A stretch of DNA of 64,000 nt from contig NZ_FOLS01000026.1 in NCBI RefSeq assembly GCF_900112375.1, positions 62,001 through 126,000 of the forward strand, written 5' to 3'. Origin of the DNA: Pseudomonas citronellolis (GTDB lineage: Bacteria > Pseudomonadota > Gammaproteobacteria > Pseudomonadales > Pseudomonadaceae). Within the stretch, counting starts at the first letter, position 1. The number at the start of each line of letters is the position of its first letter. Below the pieces are notes generated by a model. That model did not search any database. It was not told the DNA's origin and worked only from the letters and a program-made list of their open reading frames with translations. The position numbers and the translations under genes are program-made. This document shows, one piece after another, positions 28,994-38,039 of this stretch.

Positions 28994-30394
28994 ATGAGCG
29001 AAGCCGCACTCGCCGAAGCCCTCCCCGCCCCATCGGTCATTCTCCAGCTGCTCGACCGCCTCGGCGTGCCCTGCCGCGAACTGCCCGACGACGACCAGCT
29101 GCCCAGCGCCCGCCGCGTGCAGGCGAGCCTGCTGGAAGACTCGGTGGGCACCCTGCTGGTGCTCTTCCCGCAGAACCAGCTGCTGGACCTCAACCGCCTG
29201 ACCGAGCTGACCGGGCGCAAGCTGCTGGCGATCAAGCCGGAGCGCCTGGAGCGCATGCTCGGCAAGCACCAGCTCAGCCGCCTGCCGGCGCTGCCGCCGC
29301 TGACCAGCTCGCCCTGCCTGTACGACGAGCGCCTGCTGCAGGAGCCGCAGCTGCTGATCGAATCCGGCAACCCCGGCACCCTGCTGGAGATCGCCACCGG
29401 CGATTTCCGCCAGGTGCTGGAGAAGGCCAGCGCCGCGCGCTTCGGCGTGCCCCTGGAGCAGATCCGGCCGAACCTCGACCGCCCCAACGACGATCGCGCC
29501 GAGATCACCCAGGCGGTGCAGGCCTTCACCGCGCGGCGCATCCAGCAGCGCCTGGAAGAGACCATCGAGATCCCGCCGCTGCCCAAGACCGCGCAGAAGA
29601 TCATCAAGCTGCGGGTGGACCCCAACGCCACCGTGGACGACATCACCGGCGTGGTCGAGACCGACCCGGCGCTGGCCGCCCAGGTGGTCAGCTGGGCCGC
29701 CTCGCCCTACTATGCCGCGCCCGGCAAGATCCGCTCGGTGGAAGACGCCATCGTCCGCGTGCTGGGCTTCGACCTGGTGATCAACCTGGCCCTCGGCCTG
29801 GCCCTGGGCAAGACCCTGAGCCTGCCCAAGGACCAGCCGCAGCACGCCACGCCCTACTGGCAGCAGGCGATCTACACCGCCGCGGTGATCGAGGGCCTGA
29901 CCCGCGCAGTGCCCCGCGCCGAGCGCCCGGAAGCCGGCCTGACCTACCTCGGCGGGCTGCTGCACAGCATCGGCTACCTGGTCCTGGCGCATATCTTCCC
30001 GCCGCACTTCTCGCTGATCTGCCGCCACCTGGAGGTCAACCCGCACGTGCCGCACAACCTCGTCGAGCAGCACCTGCTGGGCATCACCCGTGAGCAGATC
30101 GGCGCCTGGCTGATGCGCGCCTGGGACATGCCCGAGGAGATCTACACCGCGCTGCGCTTCCAGCACGACCCGGACTACGCCGGCCCCAACGCCGCCTACG
30201 CCAACCTGGTGTGCCTGGCCACCCGCCTGCTGCGCCAGAACGGCATCGGCAGCGGCCCGCAACAGGGCGTGCCGCAAGCCCTGCTCGACCGCCTGGACAT
30301 CCCCCGGGAAAGGGCCGAGGACGCGGTGCGCAAGGTACTGGACGCCGAAGCCGTGCTGCGCGAGCTGGCCTCGCAGATGAACAGCCCGCACTGA
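28994..30394 (+). CDS. YbaK/aminoacyl-tRNA deacylase-like domain fused to an HDOD domain
   Basis: The 466-residue protein has two recognisable parts. Residues about 15-150 resemble the YbaK/ProX aminoacyl-tRNA editing fold (LLDRLGVPCRELPDDDQLPSARRVQASLLEDSVGTLLVLFP...SGNPGTLLEIATGDFRQVL). Residues about 190-430 are an HDOD domain (ETIEIPPLPKTAQKIIKLRVDPNATVDDITGVVETDPALAAQVVSWAASPYYAAPGKIRSVEDAIVRVLGF). HDOD is a signalling domain related to HD phosphohydrolases but usually lacking their activity. The role is unknown; a homologue occupies the same place after recG in PAO1 as I recall. The 3' side is an extended REP array. Confidence 0.8.
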   Translation: MSEAALAEALPAPSVILQLLDRLGVPCRELPDDDQLPSARRVQASLLEDSVGTLLVLFPQNQLLDLNRLTELTGRKLLAIKPERLERMLGKHQLSRLPALPPLTSSPCLYDERLLQEPQLLIESGNPGTLLEIATGDFRQVLEKASAARFGVPLEQIRPNLDRPNDDRAEITQAVQAFTARRIQQRLEETIEIPPLPKTAQKIIKLRVDPNATVDDITGVVETDPALAAQVVSWAASPYYAAPGKIRSVEDAIVRVLGFDLVINLALGLALGKTLSLPKDQPQHATPYWQQAIYTAAVIEGLTRAVPRAERPEAGLTYLGGLLHSIGYLVLAHIFPPHFSLICRHLEVNPHVPHNLVEQHLLGITREQIGAWLMRAWDMPEEIYTALRFQHDPDYAGPNAAYANLVCLATRLLRQNGIGSGPQQGVPQALLDRLDIPRERAEDAVRKVLDAEAVLRELASQMNSPH

Positions 30395-30412
30395 TCTGGC
30401 TGCGGACAGACC

Positions 30413-30979
30413 TGTAGGAGCGCGCCCTGCGCGCGAAATCGCGGGCAGGGCCCACTCCTACAGGGGAATGCCGCGGGTGGCGCAGCGTAGGAGCGGATCT
30501 CATCCGCGAATCGCGCCGATATGTCCGGCTATCGCGGACAAGGTCCGCTCCTACAGGGGGAATGCCGCGCCTCGCGGTGAACCGTAGGAGTAGGAGCGAG
30601 CTTGCTCGCGAATAAACCCCGCTGCGGAATCCGTTCGCGAGCAAGCTCGCTCCTACGAAACCACACACTCCCCGTCTTAGATGACTCCGCCCGCGATTTC
30701 GCGCGCAGGGCGCGCTCCTACATGGGGACGGTGCGGGTGGCGCAGCGTAGGAGCGGATCTCATCCGCGAATCGCGCCGATATGTCCGGCTATCGCGGACA
30801 AGGTCCGCTCCTACAGGGGGAATGCCATGCATCCCAGCGAACTGTAGGAGCGGGCCCTGCCCGCGATTTCGCGCGCAGGGCGCGCTCCTACATGGGGACG
30901 GTGCGGGTGGCACAGCGTAGGAGCGGATCTCATCCGCGAATCGCGCCGATATGTCCGGCTATCGCGGACAAGGGCCGCC
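30413..30979. repeat. REP array with 170-bp period
   Basis: No gene is seen in these 570 bases. Three REP-like pair types alternate. Type B is GTAGGAGCG(C/G)GCCCTGC...: 30413-30461, 30690-30722 half, 30843-30892. Type C is GTAGGAGCGGATCTCATCCGCGAA...TCGCGGACAAGGTCCGCTCCTAC: 30487-30554, 30747-30814, 30917-30978. Type A is GCGAGCTTGCTCGC: 30590-30657, an inverted pair. Positions 30690-30801 recur at 30860-30971 almost identically, so a unit was duplicated with a 170-bp step. The last type C copy ends at the stop codon of the next gene. Confidence 0.85.
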
Positions 30980-31384
30980 TCAGGCCGCTTCCTTCTCCAC
31001 CGCCTTGGCCGCGGCCTTCTTCTTCGGCTTGAGGTACTTCACCAGGCCCTGGAACCAGATCACCAGCGCCGGGTTGCCCTGGATCTGGATGTCCTTGTTC
31101 TGGATGCCCTGCATGAAGGCCAGTTGCGGGTTCTTCGAGGTGAGGGTGGCGAAGCCGTAGGCGCTGTCGCGGAAGCCGATGGCGAAGGCCGGCTGCGGGT
31201 GCACGCCGCGGCGGGCGCTGACGCGTTGGTCATGGACGATGTAGTGGCGGGCGACCTTGCCGTCCAGGCTGTGCAGCTGGAACACCAGGTCCTTGCCTTC
31301 GAGCTGCTGGCGGAAGGCCGGGTTATCGCGCGAGGACTTGGCCATCATACGGCCGAGGAACCACAACAGAAGACGGAATTTCAT
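30980..31384 (-). CDS. Conserved hypothetical protein, possible SCP2-like fold
   Basis: The 134-residue protein begins MKFRLLLWFLGRMMAKSSRDNPAFRQQLEGKDLVFQLHSLDGKVARHYIVHDQRVSARRGVHPQPAFAIGFRDSAYGFATLTSKNPQLAFMQGIQNKDIQIQGNPALVIWFQGLVKYLKPKKK and has a Lys/Ala-rich tail. The middle resembles sterol carrier protein 2-type lipid-binding domains (use of the sink D.Q...G.P.L..WF pattern), but this is a weak guess. Homologues are conserved in Pseudomonas next to the HU-like gene. The stop codon directly abuts a type C REP, which lacks its final half here. Confidence 0.7.
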   Translation of the reverse strand: MKFRLLLWFLGRMMAKSSRDNPAFRQQLEGKDLVFQLHSLDGKVARHYIVHDQRVSARRGVHPQPAFAIGFRDSAYGFATLTSKNPQLAFMQGIQNKDIQIQGNPALVIWFQGLVKYLKPKKKAAAKAVEKEAA

Positions 31385-31482
31385 GCACAGACCTCGGCGT
31401 TCGGGACAAATGACTGCGCATTGTAGCGATTCGCCGAAAGGACTACATCCGTACTTTCGAAGGGAAATGTAACGGCGGGGGT

Positions 31483-31510
31483 AGCCCGGAGCCGCTCTGG
31501 CTCCGGGGCT
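31483..31510 (-). terminator. Hairpin downstream of the HU-family gene
   Basis: AGCC(C)CGGAGCC and GGCTCCGGGGCT form a stem of about nine base pairs around GCTCT, starting 11 bases after the stop codon on the minus strand. There is no U-run, so confidence is moderate. Confidence 0.45.
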
Positions 31511-31520
31511 GGGAACAGCC

Positions 31521-31793
31521 TTAGTTGACGGCGTCCTTCAGGGCCTTGCCCGGCTTGAAGGCAACGGTGTTGCTGGCCTTGATCTTCACCGGCTGGCCGG
31601 TCTGCGGGTTCTTGCCGGTGCGGGCGCCACGGTGGCGCTGGATGAAGGTGCCGAAACCAACGAGGGTGACGCTGTCTTTGCGGTTCAGCGCGCCGGTGAT
31701 CTCATCCAGCAGCGCGTTCAGCACCTTGTTGGCTTGTTCTTTGGTGAGGTCGGCCTTCTCGGCGATCGCGGCGGCGAGTTCTGGTTTACGCAT
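31521..31793 (-). CDS. HU-family DNA-binding protein
   Basis: The 90-residue protein begins MRKPELAAAIAEKADLTKEQANKVLNALLDEITGALNRKDSVTLVGFGTFIQRHRGARTGKNPQTGQPVKIKASNTVAFKPGKALKDAV. It has the HU/IHF body and the DNA-binding arm RTGKNPQTGQPVKI with the intercalating proline. It bends and compacts DNA as a dimer. Pseudomonads carry several HU-type paralogues (HupA, HupB, HupN); this is the oxyR-region copy, likely the HupN type, but I leave the symbol blank. The start ATG follows AAAGAGG. Confidence 0.93.
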   Translation of the reverse strand: MRKPELAAAIAEKADLTKEQANKVLNALLDEITGALNRKDSVTLVGFGTFIQRHRGARTGKNPQTGQPVKIKASNTVAFKPGKALKDAVN

Positions 31794-31990
31794 AGATGCC
31801 TCTTTGACGGTTTGTTGTTTTTGTGTCCGTGCTGTCTTCCCAACAGCGCCTAAGGCACCGCGGCCCAGGCCCTACAGGCTCTAGGCTGCGGCAGACGGGG
31901 GGAGGATGGCACGCCGCAGGCTGGTACGCCAGTATCGTCTGACAATTTGCGGATACATTCCCACGACGAAAACGCCATAAAGGATGCCTT

Positions 31991-33145
31991 TCAGGCCAGA
32001 AGTGCCGGCAACTCCTTGTTCAGCGAGAGTTTTTCGCTGACCGCCGCGCCGGTCAGGGCGTATCCGAGCAAGCGACCGGCGGTATCCCGGCACAGCACCT
32101 TGAGGTCCGCGCCAGAGCCTTCCACGAGCCATTGGCCATCGCTGCCGCGGGGCGGCGGCGAGACCACCAGCGGGCACACCGGAGTCTTCACGGTGACCGG
32201 CATGGGGCCGTAGGACACCGCTGTCGGCTTGCCCGCCAGGGTCTGGGCCAGGGCGCGGGCGCAGCTCATCAGCGGCATCACGTAGAGCAGGTTGAGGCCG
32301 TCGACCTCGGCGCAGTCGCCCAGGGCGTAGATGTTGGCGTGGGAGGTGCGCAGCTCGCGGTTCACCACCACGCCGCGGTTGACCTCCAGGCCCGACTCGG
32401 TGGCCAGGTCGATGCGCGGGCGCAGGCCGACGGCCGAGACCACCAGGTCGCAGGGGATCACCTGGCCATCCGACAGGTGCGCTTCCAGGCTCTCGCCGGC
32501 GAGCTCCAGGCGGTTGAGCACCGGGCCCAGGTGGAAGCGCACGCCCAGGCCTTCCAGGCCGGCCTGCACGGCCGCCGCGGCGGCGGGGTGCAGCAGGCCG
32601 GGCATGACCTGCTCGCAGGGAGCGACCACGTCGATCCGGTAGCCGCCGGCGGACAGGTCGTTGGCGAACTCGCAACCGATCAGGCCGGCGCCCAGCAGCA
32701 GCACGCGGCGCTTGCCGGCGGCCGCGGCGCGGAAGCGCGCGTAGTCCTCCAGGTCGTTGATCGGGAAGATGGCGTCCAGGGCGTCGCCCTGTACCGGCAC
32801 GCGGATCGTCTCGGCGCCCCAGGCCAGCACCAGGTCGCGGTACTCGACCTGCTCCTCGCCGATCCAGATGCGCTTATGCCCCGGGTCGATGCCGGTGACG
32901 CGGGTGTGGGTGAGGATGCGCGCCTTCAGTTGCTCGGCCATGGCGCCGGGCTCGGCCATGGCCAGGCCGTCGGCGTCCTTGTCCTTGGAGAAGCCGGTGG
33001 AGAGCATCGGCTTGGAATAGGAGCGGCCGTCGTCGGCGGTGATCAGCAGCAGCGGGGTCTGCGCGTCCAGCTTGCGCCATTCGCGCGCCAGGTTGTAGCC
33101 GGCCAGGCCGGTGCCGATGATCACCAGCGGTGCGTTCTCGCTCAT
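31991..33145 (-). CDS. Rubredoxin-NAD(+) reductase
   Basis: The 384-residue flavoprotein transfers electrons from NADH to rubredoxin. It has an N-terminal FAD-binding motif ([20 protein letters not shown]), the mid-protein NAD-binding motif ([23 protein letters not shown]) and the second FAD motif ([15 protein letters not shown]). I chose ATG at 33145 (MSENAPL) with GGAGA five bases upstream, which gives exactly the length of the P. aeruginosa RdxR. It is the last gene of an operon with two rubredoxin genes. In Pseudomonas this electron chain supplies alkane hydroxylases and other monooxygenases; no hydroxylase gene is in the window. Confidence 0.93.
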   Translation of the reverse strand: MSENAPLVIIGTGLAGYNLAREWRKLDAQTPLLLITADDGRSYSKPMLSTGFSKDKDADGLAMAEPGAMAEQLKARILTHTRVTGIDPGHKRIWIGEEQVEYRDLVLAWGAETIRVPVQGDALDAIFPINDLEDYARFRAAAAGKRRVLLLGAGLIGCEFANDLSAGGYRIDVVAPCEQVMPGLLHPAAAAAVQAGLEGLGVRFHLGPVLNRLELAGESLEAHLSDGQVIPCDLVVSAVGLRPRIDLATESGLEVNRGVVVNRELRTSHANIYALGDCAEVDGLNLLYVMPLMSCARALAQTLAGKPTAVSYGPMPVTVKTPVCPLVVSPPPRGSDGQWLVEGSGADLKVLCRDTAGRLLGYALTGAAVSEKLSLNKELPALLA

Positions 33146-33216
33146 TGGATTCTCCACATCGAACGGGACCGAGCGGCTTGGCCGGCTCGGTGGAATTCAG
33201 GGTTTCGCGGGGCCTG

Positions 33217-33384
33217 TCAGGCGATTTCGATCATTTCGAAGTCGATCTTGCCCACGCCGCAGTCGGGGCAGACCCAGTCGGCGGGAATGTCTTCCCAGCG
33301 GGTGCCGGGGGCGATGCCCTCCTCGGGCAGGCCGAGGGCCTCGTCGTAGATGAAGCCACAGACCACGCATTGCCACTTGCGCAT
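33217..33384 (-). CDS. rubA2: Rubredoxin (second copy in operon)
   Basis: The 55-residue protein [55 protein letters not shown] binds one iron through two CxxCG pairs (C6/C9 and C39/C42). It is a one-electron carrier in the cytosol. AGGAGGT precedes the ATG. It is very similar to the rubredoxin encoded 174 bp upstream, so the pair arose by duplication. It lies 71 bp upstream of the reductase gene. Confidence 0.95.
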   Translation of the reverse strand: MRKWQCVVCGFIYDEALGLPEEGIAPGTRWEDIPADWVCPDCGVGKIDFEMIEIA

Positions 33385-33558
33385 CGTCGAACCTCCTGCG
33401 GGTTGCCAGGGCAACCTAGCGCACTTTTCCGCCCCCCGCCAAGGGCAGGGTTGCCGGCGCCCGGCGGCAGCCCGGCCAAGCGCGCGAAGCGCTCAAGCAC
33501 GGGGCCGGACACGAAAACGGCGGCCATCGGCCGCCGCTCGCAGGGATGCCGGGACGGC

Positions 33559-33726
33559 TCAGCCGATTTCGATCATCTCGAAGTCCAGCTTGCCGACGCC
33601 GCAGTCCGGGCACAGCCAGTCCTCGGGCACGTCTTCCCAGCGGGTGCCCGCTGCGATGCCTTCTTCCGGCCAGCCTTGGGATTCGTCATAGATGAGTCCG
33701 CAGACTACGCATTGCCACTTTTTCAT
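33559..33726 (-). CDS. rubA1: Rubredoxin (first copy in operon)
   Basis: The 55-residue protein [55 protein letters not shown] carries both CxxCG iron-ligand pairs. It shares most residues with the next gene, including the DFEMIEI C-terminus. It is the first gene of the rubA1-rubA2-reductase operon. The ATG at 33726 follows a GAGGGG-like site (CCGAGGGGTAGACA). The 174-bp gap to the second copy holds no further gene. Confidence 0.95.
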   Translation of the reverse strand: MKKWQCVVCGLIYDESQGWPEEGIAAGTRWEDVPEDWLCPDCGVGKLDFEMIEIG

Positions 33727-33859
33727 TGTCTACCCCTCGGGCGGGTTACCACGGTTGCGGCCGCACGCTAACGCAATTCCCGGCGTGCGCCAAGACGCCA
33801 TCGGGCGGTTGGGCGGGCGTTGGGGGCCAACCAAAGATGGGTGGTGCGTGGGTGGGAGG

Positions 33860-34171
33860 TTGGCTTTTCGTAGGAGCGAGCTTGCTCGCGAACGGAGTTT
33901 TGCCGGCGGGGGTCGGTGCGCGTCCTGAAGAGCCCCTCTCCCCAGCCCTCGGCTGCGCGCCCCGCCCTGAAGGGAGAGGGGGCTTGTCCGTGCCGAGAGA
34001 AGGAAGGTTTCAAATGGAAGCCTTCGGTGTTGCCGGCTGACTCCAGAGCATCCAAGCACTCCGAACGGTCCCCTCTCCCTTCAGGGAGAGGGTTAGGGAG
34101 AGGGAGCGGAGTCACAGCAGGACACCGAAGCCTCAGGTGAGCACCGTTCGCGAGCAAGCTCGCTCCTACAC
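33860..34171. repeat. Repeat cluster between rubA1 and glcB
   Basis: The 459-bp gap (33727-34185) holds no gene. It has a GTAGGAGCGAGCTTGCTCGCGAAC unit (33868-33893) and its inverted partner (34147-34170). Between them lie an inverted CCCTCTCC...GGAGAGGG unit (33931-33984) and a shorter CCCTCTCCCTTCAGGGAGAGGG unit (34070-34105). The 226-bp core found elsewhere is absent. Confidence 0.75.
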
Positions 34172-34185
34172 CTACAGGGGCAGCC

Positions 34186-36363
34186 TCAGTGCTGCGCCTT
34201 GTACCGCAAGCGCCAGGCATGCAGCAGCGGCTCGGTATAGCCACTGGGCTGCTCGCGCCCCTTGAACACCAGGTCACTCGCCGCCTGGAAGGCCGCCGAG
34301 CCCTGGTAATCCGCAGCCATCGGGCGGTAGGCCGGATCACCCGCGTTCTGCTGGTCGACCACCTTGGCCATGCGCTCCAGGGTCTCGCGCACCTGGGCCT
34401 CGCCGACCACGCCGTGGTGCAGCCAGTTGGCGATGTGCTGGCTGGAAATACGCAGCGTTGCGCGGTCTTCCATCAGGCCGACGTCATGGATGTCCGGCAC
34501 CTTGGAGCAACCCACGCCCTGTTCGACCCAGCGCACCACGTAGCCAAGGATGCCCTGGCAGTTGTTGTCCAGCTCTTCCTGGCGCGCTTCGGCGCTCCAG
34601 TCGGCGGACGCGGCCACTGGAATTGTCAGCAGGTCGTCGAGCAGTTCGTCGCGCACGCTGGCCAGGTCGACCTTCTGCAGCTCGCCCTGTACCGCCTGCA
34701 CGTCCACCTGGTGGTAGTGCAGCGCGTGCAGGGTGGCGGCGGTGGGCGATGGCACCCAGGCGGTGGTGGCGCCGGATTTCGGGTGGCCGATCTTCTGTTC
34801 CAGCATGGCCGCCATCAGGTCCGGCATGGCCCACATGCCCTTGCCGATCTGCGCCCGGCCACGCAGGCCGCAGGCCAGTCCGACCAGCACGTTGTTGCGC
34901 TCGTAGGCGGCGATCCACTTCGTGCCCTTCATGTCGCCCTTGCGCAGCATCGGGCCGGCCTCCATGGCGCTGTGCATTTCGTCGCCGGTGCGGTCGAGGA
35001 AGCCGGTGTTGATGAACACCACCCGCGCCGCGGCGACGCCGATGCAGGCCTGGAGGTTGACGCTGGTGCGCCGCTCCTCGTCCATGATGCCCATCTTCAG
35101 GGTATTGCGCGGCAGGCCGAGGACGTCCTCGACGCGGCCGAACAGCTCGTCGGCGAAGGCCACTTCGGCCGGGCCGTGCATCTTCGGCTTGACGATGTAG
35201 ACGCTGCCGGTGCGCGAGTTGCCCTTGCGCTGCAGGTCGTGGATCGCCACCAGGCCGGTCAGCACCGCGTCCATGATCCCTTCGGGGATTTCCGCGCCGC
35301 TTTCGTCGAGGATCGCCGGGGTGGTCATCAGGTGGCCGACGTTGCGGATGAACAGCAGCGAGCGGCCGTGCAGGGTCAGGCTGGAGCCGTCGGCGGCGGT
35401 GTACTGGCGGTCCGCGCTCATGCGCCGAACGAAGCTCTGGCCACCCTTCTCCACCGCTTCGCTGAGGTCGCCCTTCATCAGGCCGAGCAGGTTGCGGTAG
35501 ACCAGGGTCTTGTCCTCGGCATCCACCGCAGCTACCGAATCCTCGCAGTCGAGGATGGTGCTCAGCGCGGCCTCGACCAGCACGTCCTTCACCCCGGCGG
35601 CGTCGGTCTGGCCGATGGGGCTGGTGGGGTCGATCTGGATCTCGAAGTGCAGGCCGTTGTTCTTCAGCAGCACGGCCTTGGGCGACAGCAGCTCACCCTG
35701 GTAGCCGACGAATTTCGCCGGCTCGGCCAGGCCGGTGACGCTGTCGTCCTCCAGGGTCACGCGCAGCTGGCCCTGCTCGATGCGGTAGGCGCTGGCGTCG
35801 GCGTGGCTGCCCTGGGCCAGCGGCGCGGCCTGGTCGAGGAAGGCGCGGGCGAAGGCGATGACCTTCTCGCCGCGGCGCGGGTTGTAGCCCTTGCCCTTCT
35901 CGGCGCCGTCGTCCTCGCTGATGGCGTCGGTGCCGTAGAGCGCGTCGTACAGCGAGCCCCAGCGGGCGTTGGCGGCATTCAGCGCGTAGCGGGCGTTCAT
36001 CACCGGCACCACCAGCTGCGGACCGGCCTGCTGGGTGATTTCGCTGTCGACGTTGGCGGTCGTGGCTTGCACCGAGGCAGGCGCCGGCAGCAGGTAGCCG
36101 ATGGATTCGAGGAAGGCGCGGTAGGCCGGCATGTCCTGGATCGGGCCCGGGTGGGCGCGGTGCCAGCTGTCCAGCTCAGTTTGCAGGCGGTCGCGCTCGG
36201 CGAGCAGCGCGCGGTTCTTCGGCGCCAGCTCGTGGACCAGGGCGTCGAAGCCCTTCCAGAAGGCGCCTGCCTGCACGCCGGTGCCCGGCAGGGCTTCTTC
36301 CTCGATGAAGCGTTGCAGCACGTCGGCGACCTGCAGGCGCTGGCGGGTGATTCGTTGGGTCAT
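34186..36363 (-). CDS. glcB: Malate synthase G
   Basis: The 725-residue cytosolic enzyme condenses glyoxylate and acetyl-CoA to malate. Full-length MSG features are present: the N-terminal clasp, [82 protein letters not shown] and [21 protein letters not shown]. It is the last gene of glcDEFG-glcB, so glyoxylate made by glycolate oxidase is used directly. A 30-bp gap separates it from glcG. In PAO1 glcB lies elsewhere as I remember, whereas E. coli and this organism keep it in the cluster. Confidence 0.96.
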   Translation of the reverse strand: MTQRITRQRLQVADVLQRFIEEEALPGTGVQAGAFWKGFDALVHELAPKNRALLAERDRLQTELDSWHRAHPGPIQDMPAYRAFLESIGYLLPAPASVQATTANVDSEITQQAGPQLVVPVMNARYALNAANARWGSLYDALYGTDAISEDDGAEKGKGYNPRRGEKVIAFARAFLDQAAPLAQGSHADASAYRIEQGQLRVTLEDDSVTGLAEPAKFVGYQGELLSPKAVLLKNNGLHFEIQIDPTSPIGQTDAAGVKDVLVEAALSTILDCEDSVAAVDAEDKTLVYRNLLGLMKGDLSEAVEKGGQSFVRRMSADRQYTAADGSSLTLHGRSLLFIRNVGHLMTTPAILDESGAEIPEGIMDAVLTGLVAIHDLQRKGNSRTGSVYIVKPKMHGPAEVAFADELFGRVEDVLGLPRNTLKMGIMDEERRTSVNLQACIGVAAARVVFINTGFLDRTGDEMHSAMEAGPMLRKGDMKGTKWIAAYERNNVLVGLACGLRGRAQIGKGMWAMPDLMAAMLEQKIGHPKSGATTAWVPSPTAATLHALHYHQVDVQAVQGELQKVDLASVRDELLDDLLTIPVAASADWSAEARQEELDNNCQGILGYVVRWVEQGVGCSKVPDIHDVGLMEDRATLRISSQHIANWLHHGVVGEAQVRETLERMAKVVDQQNAGDPAYRPMAADYQGSAAFQAASDLVFKGREQPSGYTEPLLHAWRLRYKAQH

Positions 36364-36393
36364 CGCAAGGTTCTCCTGTGTTTCGTCGAGTGC

Positions 36394-36795
36394 TTAGAGC
36401 GCGGCCACGCCGGCCTTGGCCACCTGGGCATCCTGCGCGGCCTGCACGCCGGAGACGCCCACCGCGCCGATCACCTGGCCGTCATGGATGACCGGCACGC
36501 CGCCTTCCAGGGTGCCCTGCAGCACGGGGGCGGAGAGGAAGGCAGTGCGGCCGTTGTTGATCATTTCTTCGTACAGGCGCGTTTCGCGGCGGCCCAGGGC
36601 GGCGCTGCGGGCCTTCTCGGTGGCGATGTAGGCGCCGACCGGCGCGCAGCCATCCAGGCGCTCCAGGGCCAGCGGGTGGCCGCCGTCGTCCACGACCACG
36701 ATGGCCACCGCCCATTGGTTGGCCTGGGCCTCGGCGCGGGCGGCGGCGAGGATGCGGGTGACTTCTTGCTGGGTGAGTACGGCTTTGCTTTGCAT
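36394..36795 (-). CDS. glcG: GlcG/HbpS-family heme-binding-type protein
   Basis: The 133-residue protein has a single GlcG/HbpS (DUF336) domain: AVAIVVVDDGGHPLALERLDGCAPVGAYIATEKARSAALGRRET and the Gly-rich GGVPVIHDGQVIGAVGVSGVQAAQDAQVAKAGV. Members are small octameric cofactor-binding proteins; the role in glycolate use is not established. It starts 4 bases after glcF within the glc operon. Confidence 0.93.
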   Translation of the reverse strand: MQSKAVLTQQEVTRILAAARAEAQANQWAVAIVVVDDGGHPLALERLDGCAPVGAYIATEKARSAALGRRETRLYEEMINNGRTAFLSAPVLQGTLEGGVPVIHDGQVIGAVGVSGVQAAQDAQVAKAGVAAL

Positions 36796-36799
36796 GGCG

Positions 36800-38026
36800 T
36801 CAGTTTCCGGTGCTGAGGGCGTGGTCGACCAGTTCGATCCAGTGCCGGACGGGGGTGCGTCCGGCGCCGTCGAGGTGGGTCTGGCAGCCGATGTTGGCGG
36901 TAGCGATCAGGTCGGGCCGACCGCTTTCCAGGGCGTCCAGCTTGTTGTCGCGCAGCTTGTGCGAGAGCTCCGGCTGGGTCAGTGAATAGGTGCCGGCCGA
37001 GCCGCAGCAGAGGTGGCTGTCCAGTACCGCGGTGAGGTTGAAGCCCAGGCGCTTGAGCACCGCCTCGACGGCGCCGCCGAGCTTCTGCGCGTGCTGCAGG
37101 GTGCAGGGGCAGTGGAAGGCGAGGGTCTGGTCGCAGTTCAGGCCGAGGCTTTCCAGCGGTTCGGCGCGGATCACTTCCACCAGGTCCTTGGCCAGCTCGC
37201 TGATGCGCCTGGCCTTGGCCGCGTAGTGCGGGTCGTCGCGCAGCAGGTAGCCGTATTCCTTGACGAAGGCACCGCAGCCGCTGGCCGTCTGCACGATGGC
37301 CTCGGCGCCGTTCTCGATGGCCGGCCACCAGGCGTCGATGTTGCGCCGGGCGCGGTCGAGGCCGGTGTCCTGGGCGTTGAGGTGGTAGTCCACGGCGCCG
37401 CAGCAGCCGGCCTGGGCCGCCGAGGTAATGCTGATGCCGAGGCGGTCCAGCACCCGCGCGGTGGCCGAGTTGGTGTTGGGCGAAAGCGCCGGCTGCACGC
37501 AGCCTTCGAGCATCAGCACGCGGCGCTTGTGGCGCTCCGCCGGGCGCACGCCGGCCGGGGCGATGGCCCGCGGCAGGTGGCTGCGCAGGGCCACGGGAAG
37601 GATCGGCCGCAGCGCCTCGCCGGTGTTCACCAGCACCTTGAACAGCGCCGGGCGCGGCACGATGGCGCGCAGGCCACCGCGCAGCAGGCGCTCGCCCAGC
37701 GGCCGCGGCACGCGCACTTCGATGGCGGCGCGGCCGATGTCCAGCAGCTTGTGGTACTCCACGCCGGAGGGGCAGGTGGTTTCGCAGTTGCGGCAGGTCA
37801 GGCAGCGGTCCAGGTGTTCCTGGGTCTTCTCGCTGACCTGGTCCTGTTCGAGGAACTGCTTGATCAGGTAGATGCGCCCGCGCGGGCCGTCCAGTTCGTC
37901 GCCCAGCTCCTGGTAGGTCGGGCAGGTGGCGTTGCAGAAGCCGCAGTGCACGCAGCTGCGCAGGATGCGTTCGGCTTCCTCGGCGTGGGCCAGGCGTTTG
38001 GCCGCTTCGCTCAGGTTGGTCTGCAT
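36800..38026 (-). CDS. glcF: Glycolate oxidase iron-sulfur subunit
   Basis: The 408-residue protein carries two N-terminal 4Fe-4S clusters (CVHCGFCNATCPTYQELG and CLTCRNCETTCPSGV). Two CCG cysteine-rich domains follow (AGCCGAVDYHL near the middle and HLCCGSAGTYSLTQPELS near the C-terminus). It passes electrons from the flavoprotein subunits GlcD/GlcE towards the respiratory chain. It lies 13 bases after glcE. Confidence 0.95.
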   Translation of the reverse strand: MQTNLSEAAKRLAHAEEAERILRSCVHCGFCNATCPTYQELGDELDGPRGRIYLIKQFLEQDQVSEKTQEHLDRCLTCRNCETTCPSGVEYHKLLDIGRAAIEVRVPRPLGERLLRGGLRAIVPRPALFKVLVNTGEALRPILPVALRSHLPRAIAPAGVRPAERHKRRVLMLEGCVQPALSPNTNSATARVLDRLGISITSAAQAGCCGAVDYHLNAQDTGLDRARRNIDAWWPAIENGAEAIVQTASGCGAFVKEYGYLLRDDPHYAAKARRISELAKDLVEVIRAEPLESLGLNCDQTLAFHCPCTLQHAQKLGGAVEAVLKRLGFNLTAVLDSHLCCGSAGTYSLTQPELSHKLRDNKLDALESGRPDLIATANIGCQTHLDGAGRTPVRHWIELVDHALSTGN

Positions 38027-38039
38027 AGGTCTATCCGCG

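Noticed and set aside
30413-30979. Possible CRISPR array
   Set aside because: Repeats are palindromic REP pairs of several types with irregular spacing (tens to 170 bp) and near-identical spacers, and no cas genes are present.
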